The notes below the pieces were generated by a model. It did not search any database. It was not told where the DNA came from and was given only the letters and a program-made list of their open reading frames with translations. The translations under genes and the position numbers were made by a program. A DNA stretch of 64,000 nucleotides from Anniella stebbinsi (lineage: Eukaryota; Chordata; Lepidosauria; Squamata; Anniellidae), in contig JARDYH010000001.1 of the NCBI GenBank assembly GCA_029215795.1, positions 400,991,154 to 401,055,153 of the forward strand, given 5' to 3'. Position 1 is the stretch's first letter. The number at the start of each line of letters is the position of its first letter. Positions 20,595 to 31,300 of the stretch are shown here, one piece after another.

Positions 20595-20700
20595 GTTTCA
20601 CTCACTTACAGTGAAACCCCATACATGTCTACTTAAAAGTATGCCCTATTGAATTCAATGGGACTTACTCCCTGATAAGTGTCTATAAGATTGTAGCCTT
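20595..20700. repeat. Dispersed palindromic repeat (AATTCAATGGGACTTACTCC type)
   Basis: ATGTCTACTTAAAAGTATGC, ATTGAATTCAATGGGACTTA and TAAGTGTCTATAAGATTGTA. It is a well-preserved member of the 9470-9640 group. Confidence 0.45.
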
Positions 20701-20774
20701 ACTTGGCAGCAAGACCCATTGAACGTATTAAAGAACATGTACTGCAAAATTACTGAGGAATGATTGTGTATATC

Positions 20775-20895
20775 AGCTGTCAAAGTGTCTTCCAGATGTG
20801 TTAGAGTAGAACTCCCAAGTACCATGCTGGCTGAGCATGATGAGTTGTAGTCCCAACACATCCGGAGGGCACCAGGTTGGAGAATCCTGGCTTAT
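20775..20895. mobile_element. Palindromic hAT-like element (CTCCAGATGTGTTGGACTAC family)
   Basis: Left arm CTTCCAGATGTGTTAGAGTA with AACTCCCAAG; right arm GTTGTAGTCCCAACACATCC with GGAGGGCACCAGGTTGGAGA. The centre is CCATGCTGGCTGAGCATGAT. Other members: 23240, 23425, 36860, 38830 and 60012. Confidence 0.6.
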
Positions 20896-20974
20896 AAATC
20901 CCAGAGGCCGGAAAGTGTACCTACCATTCACAAATGGGAATCAATTGCACAAGTGTGATATACTTGCTGAATTC

Positions 20975-21122
20975 ACACATGGACAAAGGAACTCCAATAT
21001 TCTTTTAACTGTTTTTAATGTTCTTGTTTTTATTGTTTTAAGGTTTTATTGTTTTAAATTGCTGTACATAGTCTTGATGGCCTTTTAGCAAATAAGGCAG
21101 TATATAAATGTCAATAATAAAC
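20975..21122 (+). mobile_element. LINE 3' tail fragment
   Basis: TTTTAACTGTTTTTAATGTT, then TAAATTGCTGTACATAGTCT, then a TATATAAATGTCAATAATAA end resembling L2-type LINE tails (as at 45540-45765). Confidence 0.4.
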
Positions 21123-21254
21123 AAGTGAATATTTTATTAAAGAATTGGCAACGTTATATTCAATTACCAGAAGAACAAAACACATCCATCAGCAAATAAC
21201 CCTGCATTTGATTGATGATCTGCTTCTATGTACTCTCTAGTTTTTCTGAATGCT

Positions 21255-21365
21255 TTTCTCGTTCCTGGTTATCTCCCCACCTGGGGATTGAATATGGGAT
21301 CTTTTGCATGCAATGCATGTACTCTACTCTTGAGTAATATGGGCCTTTCCCAGGACAGGCCCTGG
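21255..21365 (-). mobile_element. tRNA-Ala-type SINE fragment
   Basis: On the minus strand: TACTCAAGAGTAGAGTACAT, GCATTGCATGCAAAAGATCC and a degenerate B-box. It is like 34640-34828 but more decayed. Confidence 0.45.
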
Positions 21366-22401
21366 GATAGCACATTGTGCCCTTCAACAGCTCTGAAGAG
21401 TACAGACTCCCGTTCTCTACTGTGCATCATTTCAAAGGGTTTGTGGATAACTAATTATGAGAGTAATAATGAGCATCAGGCTGTAAAGCTCCGCTGTGCT
21501 CCTCTACGTGCCATGGAGTTTGCTTCTTTCCCTTGGGTTATTCCGGGCCTGATGAAAAGGAAATAATAATCATCATAATCTAAAACAGTATCTGTTCCGT
21601 CATCTTACTATGAACATCTGTCTTCCTGACCTATATTTTCAGCTTGGCTTGGTCTTCTATTTTTCCGCAGCCGCAGAAAGAGCGCAGTGTTGTATCTTCT
21701 CTCAGCGAGACAAAAGTCTCTTGGCACCTGACGCATGAACAGTAAGCATCTATTGTGGCATATGCTCTTGTGGACTGGAATACACTTAAGTAGATGCACA
21801 GTACAATCCTGTGCGTGGTTACTTTGAAGTACGTCCCACTCTGCTCAGTAGGGCTTACTCAGGTAGGTTGCTGAAAGCATCTGCCACAATAATATACTTT
21901 GCTGGAGTAGAAAACAACAGTGGTCATGCATGGCGGGGACCCTCCCACATTTATGCCAGTCCTCCCACCACCTATTGTAACCCCTGCAGACCTTGAAAAG
22001 CTGCCTGTAAACTGGGGGACCTAATAGGATATGGTGTAGGTGGCCACATAGAGGGATTAGCAAACATCTTGGGGCTTGCCATGTCTAGACGGAAGTCTGT
22101 TTCTCTCAAGGAAAAAGCATCTCCAGATACAAGCCTTTGTTTCTCTCTCTGACTGACTAGGATGGCTATCTTTTTGCAACTTAAAATTGAGGCCACAGAT
22201 GGCCTTCTTCCACTGTGATCTAGTCTCCACTCTAAGATACACTGCGTCTGTACATGGAGGTTCAATTAAGCCATCACGGCTAACAGTCATGCGCAGAACC
22301 ATCCTTCATGATGAGGGAAAGTGCATGGGCAGTGTCTGGTACTCTCTCAGAAGCCAGAGCAGTTGCTGAATGGGCTAATTCTAGTGCTCAGGGATAGCCT
22401 A
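21366..22401. other. Intergenic DNA, no gene recognised
   Basis: Short overlapping frames without family resemblance. 21800-21865 (CAATCCTGTGCGTGGTTACT, CAGTAGGGCTTACTCAGGTA) is a fragment of the 9470-type repeat. Confidence 0.35.
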
Positions 22402-22632
22402 CCTTGCAGGCAGGAGTCCTGTATCTTTAACAGTTGCATAGGAAAGGCAGGAGCCCTGCTCTCTTTTTTATCTGGTCACTCTAGCATAGCTCCTGCAGCT
22501 TTAACTGTTGTGATGAAAAGGGAATTGCACCAGGTGCTGCATGCATTCAAATGACACCTGCTGAAATTCCCCCTGAAATACAACTGTTAAAAGATACAGG
22601 AGCCCTGTCCTCCTTTCCATATGGCCACCCTA
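22402..22632. mobile_element. TAGGGTGACC MITE, internally deleted copy
   Basis: The right half is intact (AGCTCCTGCAGCTTTAACTG to TTTCCATATGGCCACCCTA at 22632). Most of the left half is missing, leaving GCAGGAGTCCTGTATCTTTA joined to GCAGGAGCCCTGCTCTCTTT. It lies about 160 bp before the MCEE CpG patch. Confidence 0.75.
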
Positions 22633-22987
22633 GTTTCAGCACTCGCGTTTTAATACCACAAGCTGGGAACCAACCTGAGAGCTTCTCAGAGGGCAACACG
22701 CTTCCTCCCCCAGCCCACTTTTTAGTCAAATAGGCATATGATGAAGATGGGCAGGAGTAACAGCCTTTGGAAAAGGCGTGGAAAATGGGTGGCTTTAGGA
22801 CCTTGCGGCGGTGGCGGCACCACCGTCCCGCTCCTTTGCCCAACAAGCGGGGAGGCGTCTCTCTCTCTCCTTTCTCAAGCGCTGCTCCACTCTTTTGAGC
22901 CTGCCGAGTTGCCGTTGCCAGCTCTCGCCTTGCCTTCGCTGCTGCTCCACTCTTCGGAGAACAGCTGATCTGGAGTTGCCAGGTTTA

Positions 22988-22998
22988 AAGATGGCGGC
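22988..22998 (+). promoter_or_regulatory. MCEE: YY1-type motif overlapping the MCEE start codon
   Basis: AAGATGGCGGC matches the YY1 consensus as I know it. Its ATG is the MCEE initiation codon. YY1 sites just downstream of the start site are common in TATA-less housekeeping promoters. Binding is not shown by sequence alone. Confidence 0.55.
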
Positions 22999-23021
22999 CT
23001 CCAGGTGGACGCTGGCAGCTG
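22991..23021 (+). CDS. MCEE: MCEE coding exon 1
   Basis: ATG then AASRWTLAA and the first base of Gly11; donor G|GTATGT. Only 10 full codons, the start of the mitochondrial presequence. This start is chosen because phase 1 joins exactly to exon 2 and total length matches the family. Confidence 0.85.
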
Positions 23022-26000
23022 GTATGTCTTCCCAAGCTCAGGGAGGGAGGCGAGCGGTGGCATTGTCAGGATGAGACCCTTTGGCACGCCTTGTTGCGGG
23101 GCAGGCTGGATTTTGCAGGGACAGAGACTCCTTGCAATGCATACTCTTGAGAACCTAAGATCTGCCCTCCCTGCTAGTTCCGGCTAAGAGTCCGTGTGGC
23201 CCAGTATTCTGTTTCCAATGTAGTTGAGCCAGATGCGATGCCTGTAGGACAGTTTCCTGGGGCTCTCCAGATGTGTTGGACTACAACACCCATAATTCCT
23301 CTGCCAACACAACCAAGGTCTAATTCTTTGAAAGCACGCAGCTGATATTTAAGTTACTTTCTTGCTTTATTACTTATGCTTCCCAATAGCCGCGGCACCC
23401 TCGGCGGTTCACAAAAATCAACCTCTAAAATGGCCATGCTGGTTGGGGGATTGTGGGAGTTGTAGTCCAGCAGGTATGGCGGGCCCCACATTGGGAAAGA
23501 CTACTGTAGAAGCTTACAAGCGAGAAGGCAGTTAATCCTTTTCATCCTCCAGGGGAAAGTGAATTGTTTTGCAAAAGCCAGGATTTTGGCGCGAGAGTAA
23601 TAACTAGAAGCAAAAGAGGGTTGTTCAAAGTCTCTGCTTTTGGCAGCCTTCACGCCCGGTATTTGCTCCAATTGAATGTTTGGTGATTAATCATCTGCAC
23701 TTGTTATCTGCAGAGCTGCTGGATTTCTGCAAAGGGATCCAAATCACAGTGGGAAAGTCATTTTGGCCACAATAAGGTTTCCAAAAAACCTTTCTCCACC
23801 TCATCCCCCTGTGTGCACATTTGTGCTGTGCACTTCGCCTTTTTGAACGAAATGCATTGTGTGTGTTGTTAATCTCCAAGCTTTAAGAAACATGGTTAGA
23901 AAGGGGCAAAATTATATCAAGCCCAGCAATGGTCACGTACAGATTAGACAAGGCAGGAGCCAATTCAAAGTGAAGCAATGTGTTTACACAGCACCTGCCT
24001 ATTTTGGTGGGGCAGATGTGTGCCTCCTCCCCAGGGGGCATCACGCCTACATATCTGAGGCTAAGCATGCTCAGTTCCTTCAGCCTGCCTTTGTAAGATT
24101 TGTCTCCTGCATCCTTTATTTCCTTTGTAACCCTCTACATTCTTTCCAGTCCCTGAAGCTGTTTTCCCGAACCGTGGTACATGAAAACCTCCGTCTTTGT
24201 GGGTTCACCCCACTGTTCCTTGCAAAGATAAGATGTCAGATTTGTAAGAATCTCCTTATTGGGTTGCATCAAGGCCTGTCTTACGCCAGTTTTCTGTTTT
24301 AAACCATGGCCAGGCAGGTGCCTCTGACAAGCTCCTGACAGTGGTCTGTTTCCCTGTTGTTGGTCCTCAGCATCTGGTATTGAAAGGCACACTTTCCACC
24401 GCCATGTCATCCACAGTATTTATTTATTTTTAAAACAAGTTATGGTTTCACCACCTGCTCTGCCACTTGATGGCGTTCTTATTGGCCTCTTCTCGTCCTG
24501 ATCTTGATGGCATTCTTCTTGGCCTCTTCTCGTCCCTTCTCATCCTGATCCCCAGTCCAGGAGTCTCTCTATGCTACCTGTGACTTTGCTTCAGGCAAAG
24601 TTCTAAGACCTGGATTTTTCCATTGCTGTTGTCCATTTTGTCCAGGGGTGCAGAAATCCGGCTCTCCTGTGGTCCCCAGATAGCCACGCTCCCTTCTGCC
24701 AGCCACCGATTGTTCGCTAGTTTCCCAACTTTTGTGCAGTGTCCTGTGCCCGTCCCCATTCTCAAAGGCTAGAATTGCCTCTCCGAAGGCTTTTAGTTAT
24801 GGGCAAAAAGAGCTTTAAGCTTAGGGTGACCCTATGGAAATGAGGACCGGGCTCCTGTATCTTTAACTGTTGTATAGAAAAGGGAATTTCTGTAGGTGTC
24901 ATTTGTATGCATGCAGCACCTGGTGAAATTCCCTCTTCATCACAACAGGTAAAGCGGCAGAAACCCTGCCCTCTTTTGTATCTGGTCACTCTAGTATAGT
25001 TCCTGCAGCTTTAACTGTTATGATGAAGAGTGAATTTCGCCAGGTGCTGCAGGCATACAAATGACACCTGCTGAAATTCCCTTTTCTATTCAACTGTTAA
25101 AGATACAGGAGCCCTGTCCTCCTTTCCATATGGTCGCCCTATTTAAGCTAAAATATCCTGGTATTTCATCATATTTTGGCCCTTCCCCTTTTCCTTCTGT
25201 CCCCACCCACCACTACAAAGTTTCCCCTGAGAGGTTCTCCAACATGGAATGTGGCTCATGGACTGAAAGAGTTTCAACACCCCTGATTTTGTCCATCATG
25301 GCTGCTTTGATGTTTGCTGTATTCAGTGGTCCCTTGCGCCCATGAGTCCAGATGAATAAGAAACAAACCTTTGTTATACCTCTTACTTTTTCTGCTCATG
25401 CTGCCTTCTTCCCTTGACGTCTCTTTGTTGATGTCTATACTCTGCTCTTCTAATTTGCGTCCCATATAAGAGGGATAGCATTACTTCGTGAAAAGTGTAA
25501 AGCAAAATGACTAAAATAAAGAATATTTGAAAAACTATCAGCATTAAAAGAAAAGGAAAGAATGATCTTCCAGCACAAAACCCAGTAAAATCATAGCACA
25601 ATGCTAGACCTGTCTCTACTCAACAGTAAATCTGATTGATTTCAGTAGAGCTTACCCTCAGGGAAGTGGATCTTGACGACTCTCTTTTGCTATTTCGGCA
25701 ATTGCTACTTGTGACCTTTGGCGGGGGGGGGGCATTTTTTCCCCTTCTTTCCCCCACAATCTCACCATCTGTTCCATTGCGCTCCTGTACCCCTCTGTGG
25801 CCTTCTTTCTGCCAAGTTCCCCAGACATAAGGCAAGAGATTATTTTGCTTTGAATTTCTAACCACAATGACTGGGGTGGGGCTGGGAGCCTAATTGCGTG
25901 AGGCACCTTTGGGGAAACTAATGAAGGCTGCATCTAGCAGCATGAACTGAGAAAGCTTTCAGTATGCGTTGAGGGTGGGACTCTTGAGAATTCACGGGAA

Positions 26001-28285
26001 GAGCAAGATTCCCCGTTTTTTAGGCATTGGACTAAGAACAAAGAACAAACTATATGCCAAAGCCTTTGAGGAAATGGGCTGCAGTCCTCTTTCTTGTGTA
26101 GGTTTAATTCCAAATGAACTCCTTTAGAATAGACCACCCTATTCTTTGTGTTCAATGCCGTTTGGTATTGATTTTCCACATCCCAATTTCCCTTTTTCCT
26201 GCATCAAACCTTTTATTTATTCATTGCATTTCTATACCACCCAATAGCCGAAGCTCTGTTTGCTCCTCTTTGATGAGTTTGACATAGATTTGGGGCCGGA
26301 TTAACCAGCATATTAAATAAACTCAAGACCCAGCGTCTTTAGTACCTGGGACAAGGGTGCTGTGCTGGAACGGATGGAGCCCTTCTCCTTGACAATAGAA
26401 AACTGATTTGTTCCATCATGGAGAGTGTGCCCACCCTGATGGTCACATCCAGACAACAAGTTGGGCATGAGGCCTGCTTGGTACAGAGCCTGGATTTTGA
26501 ACATCATGATGAGCCTGTTCAGAGGACACACTAAGCCTGGGATGGCCAAGGCTTTTTCATGTCATCTTTTATTTTTTTCTAGACCATCCCCTCCCCCCGC
26601 AGAAAACACTTTAATGATACTTAGCATTTCTATAGCGTGAAACCACAGAGGCTGTAATGCACCATACACGCCATCTTGCAGCCATCTTGTAACCCATGGC
26701 AACTTCGTATTGATAACTAGCAGTGTCACTGCGCCGTTTCCACTTATTTATTTGTTTATTTATAATACTTATATATCGGTTACTATAAAAAAATCTCTAC
26801 GTGGTCTACATGTAACAGCATTAAAAACCAATGTTCAAAACACATTAAAAAAAAAGTTATGACTACGACAACAATAAAAAATAGCAATGCAAAAAGCCCG
26901 TAAAATGGAGCACCCGTCATGTTTAAGGGCGATCAGTTACAAGCCAGAAAAATTTACAAGCCTGCATAAACAAGGACATTCTCAAAAGGTGATTAAAACT
27001 CACCCCATTTTCAGCCACCCGAATCGCATGGCAGAGGGTGTTTCAGAAAGTGGGTGCTACCACCGAGAAGGCCCCTTTTTGAGATGTTACGTGACGACAA
27101 TGTGTTGTAGGTCACAGAACAACCAGCAAGACCCTTCTCTGAAGATTTTAAAGGTCAGGTGAGTATATATAGGGGAAGGCGTTCGGCTAGGTATCCTGAT
27201 CCCAAGTTGTTTAGGCTTTGTATGTCAACAGCATCACCTTAAACATGGCTCAGTAGCTAATAGGTAGACAGTAGTTTTGGTTTCTTCCTACATCCTTTCA
27301 GGGCCATTTGGATACGGGAAGCATTAGGGCAGCAGCAGTTACGCTGTTCCTTCTCTCCCATTTGTCCCCAAAGCAGAAGTTAGAATGAGGTTTCCCATAA
27401 GCAACTGTGCTGATCTTCTACATTTCCTCACAGGCAAGGAGCGGCAGCTGCGTTTCCTGCAATACAGAAATGCAGAGTGCGGTACCCGTGCACTGTTTAA
27501 TTTGGGGGTGGAAAGACGCAGACACCTAGACATATTCACATTTTAACACATTAGCAAATGTGAAACCTCAGATGTTTTACAGCGTGCTTAACAGCTGGGA
27601 AGATAAACATTAAGAATTTTCTCCTATAAAGGTTCAAGGCTGGTGTAGGACATCTGGGAATTTCGAACGTTGATTCAAAAAAACTGACTAGTTTAAGTTA
27701 AAGCTATCTCATGTCGGCTCAAGTTCCTAGTTTTTCAGTCCCAAATCCACATGGGGAGGATGGGGTGCCTGGGACCAGCAAAGATGCTCCACGTTGTCCT
27801 GGCGTCTGAACCTTACTGATTTGCTAGAGCAATCCTGTGAGTTGACTCATGCCAGTTGGTTGCTGACCTCAGTAGTTTGCAGGATGGGTTAAATAGCTGA
27901 GAGGGATCCATCTAGCAATGCGTCATAAGGCAATTCATGACCAGGACAATGTGGGACATCTTTGCTGACCAAGGAAAAGTGTGGCTGCATGGAGGGCAAG
28001 TTGCAAGCAAGCACGGTTTATGACATTGCACAACATCTTCACTGATCACAGAACATATCAGTTAAGGCATTAGCTCCCAATTTCACCAAACCAATGAAAG
28101 GCACACCTCCTTGACACAAGCCAGAACAATGTACATCAGTAGTCTGCACCAATATTTGAAAGAAATTTATTATACGTCAAGCTGCAGCTTGAAGAGAAAG
28201 ATAACGGATGCCATTTCAAGTTATTAGCTCAACTGGTGTCATTTTTAAAAGCAATAGAATTTTGAGGCCTATAATAGCAGAACTC

Positions 28286-28319
<34 letters not shown>

Positions 28320-31300
28320 TAAAGTATGCCCCTTTAATACACAGATTGGTCTCCACAGATTGGGAAGAAACTGCCTCAGGCCTGCTGAATGTCGTGTTCA
28401 CAAGTAGTTCTTTTAGGTTAAGAGAGCTGAAAAGATTGATAATTATACTTTCAGCGTATAATATTAATTGTGAGAGATTGTGTGGGGAAGGAGACCTGGC
28501 CGGGCTGCCTCCCAATGTGAAGAACATAGGAACTGCTGTGCTGGATCAGGTCAAAGGCCTATTTCGTCCCACATTCTGGCTAATAGGCTGCCTGTGGGAA
28601 ACGCACAAGCAGGACATGAGAGCTAAAGCAACCTCCCACTCATGTTCGCCAGCAACTGAGGCATACAGAAGCATACCTCGTTTGATACTGAAGGTAATAT
28701 GGCTAGTCAACTAGTCCAGCATTCTGTGCACACAGTGGTCAGCTAACTGCCTGTGAGAAACCCATGAATAGGACATAAGTGCATTAGCACCCTCCAGAGA
28801 AACTGATATACTGGATAAACTGGAATGATGCATCTGATATCTGAGGTAATATATAGCCTAGGGTGGCCATATGGAAAGGAGGACAGGGCTTCTGTATCTT
28901 TAAAAGCTGTACTGAAAAGGGAATTTCAGAAGGTGTCATTTGGATGCATGCAGCACCTGGTGCAATTCCCTCTTCATCACAACAGTTAATCTGCAGGAGC
29001 TCTGCCTAGCATGAGCAGTATAAAAGAGGGCAGATGGTTGAATGATCTGTTTATTCGGCTGGGTTCACATATGCTAATCCATGGTTTATTTAACCCATGG
29101 TTAACCCAAGGTTTGTTGCCCTACCCAGGATTTGTCTGTTGGACAATCGAATAAACTGCTCTGTTTTCTCAGTTGTTTGTTTATTTGTCCCTGGGTTGTT
29201 TGTTTCTCTCCCACTTTACTCACTTGCTTCCTGTATCCCAAATGCTTTTGTGGCACTGTAGTACTGCCATGTGTAACATCTGGTGTTTTTTTTTTTACCA
29301 CTCTCACCTAGCCTGGCAAAGCAACCCATGCCATGAACAACCCACAGTTCTGGGTTCAGACAGAGTGAACGACAATCCATGGTTTAAACAACCCAGAATT
29401 TACAACCCAACAACAAATCATGGGTTCCCTTTCTAGGTTGATCGTGGTTAACAAGTCAGGCTGCATTCACATACCACGACAACCCAGAATTCGACAAACT
29501 GCACCGTGTGTTAGGTGTTATGTGCGAACTATAAAGCAGACTCCTTTAAACTCCTAGCAGGGAGACATTTCAGCCTCTGCTGATATTTTATTCCATGCCT
29601 GTGTCTGGGATGCTATTGCAACATAATCCCTTAATGTAATGAGACAGAGGCTGCTATCAAAAGGGAGAAAGACGTGCATTGATTTTGTTGTCGCTTAATG
29701 CAAAAGGATTATAAATGGTTGCTGTTCAGTGGTGTGTGTTTCCCCCCCCCCCCCAGGGTTTCTCACCCGGTTGCAGACAACGTCTTCGGCGGGACGAATG
29801 TTGTCTGCTCCTGCTCCCTTGGCCCAGAAAACTCCCCGTTCTTTGTGGAAACTGGGCCGACTCAACCACGTTGCTATCGCAGTCCCCGATTTGGAGAAAG
29901 CCACAGCTTTGTACAGGGATGTGTTAGGAGCTGAAGTGAGCGACCCTGTTCCCCTTCCTGAACACGGGGTCTACACAGTCTTTGTGGAACTGGGGAACAC
30001 GAAGCTTGAGCTCCTGCACCCACTGGGAGACAAAAGCCCCATTACTGGCTTTCTACAGAAAAACAAGGCCGGAGGACTGCACCACATCTGTATTGAGGTA
30101 TTTTGTGCGCTGGCTTCCTTTTATTTGAAAGCTTTTAAAAACAAAACCTTACTGGAAAGCCGTATACTAGTGGGTTTGTTTTTTCTTGGTAAGGCAACGT
30201 TTTTGAAATCCTGAGACTCCCAAGAATTCCATTCCTTTTTCTTACTTTTCTTTTAAGGGGGAGGGGTCAGGTGTCTAGCCCTCATTAAGGCGATGTTCGA
30301 AAAACGTGTCACAAAACGATGCTTATAGATCAGAAAGGAAGGGGCAAGGTATATATTTAGAACCACAAACTAGTTTTCAACTTGTAGATCTCGTGCTTTT
30401 TGTCTGTTGCAGAGGTATTGAAACTCTTTCCCCTGAGGAACTTTTTGGGGGTGCATTCAGTACAGGGTGGGACCAAAAACAAAAAAGGGCTGTGTCAAAA
30501 ATAGCCACAATAAGCCAAAGGGGTGAAAACTGAGAATAAGATTTAATAAAAATAAAATATACTACCAACGCATTTCGGACAATATGTTGTCCCTCAGGGC
30601 AGTTTAATTTTACAACACCTCTCATATGAGTGAAAACCTCCCATGCTCTGCATAGGTGTTGTAAAATTAAACTGCCCTGAAGTACAACATATTGTCCGAA
30701 ACGCGTTGGTAGTATATTTTATTTTTTATTAAATCTTATTCTCTGATTCCACCCCTTTGCCTTTGGCTTTTTTTGGCTTCTTTCCTGGGGTCCCTTTTCT
30801 TTTTGGCTTCTGTGTCAAAAATACCCAAAGCGCTAGTATATTTTAGCTTAAAACTCTGCCTGCCAGTAACTAAAGCTTTCAAAGAGGCATTTCAAACTTT
30901 TAGAACGGGAACAAACTTGTTTCTGCCATATTGTAGAACACAGTATATTAATAAGTGAGAGCCAGTGAGGTGTAGTGGTTAGAGTGTTGGACAGGACTTG
31001 GGGAGATCTGGGTTCTAGTCCCCCTCGGTCATGAAGCTCACTGGGTGATTTGGGGCCAGTTACTGACTCTAAGCCGAACCTACCTCACAGGGTTGTTGTG
31101 AGGATAGAATGGCAAGGAGGAGGACCATGTAAGCAGCTTGGATTCCTTACAAGGGGAAAATCAAGTGGGATATAAGTGTAATAAATAAAGCAGTAACCCT
31201 GTTTTTAAACACATTTCCCCCCCTTTTTTTTAAGGTGGACAATATCACAGAAGCCCTGGGAGAACTGAAGGAGAAGAAGATCCGTGTACTGAGCGCAGAG

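Larger units (their letters stand above)
22790..23070 (+). promoter_or_regulatory. MCEE: CpG-rich promoter region of MCEE
   Basis: A GC-rich segment with GGCGGTGGCGGCACCACCGT and repeated GCTGCTCCACTCTT blocks (22880-22965) surrounds the MCEE start codon. No TATA box. The transcription start is probably shortly before 22991. Confidence 0.65.
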
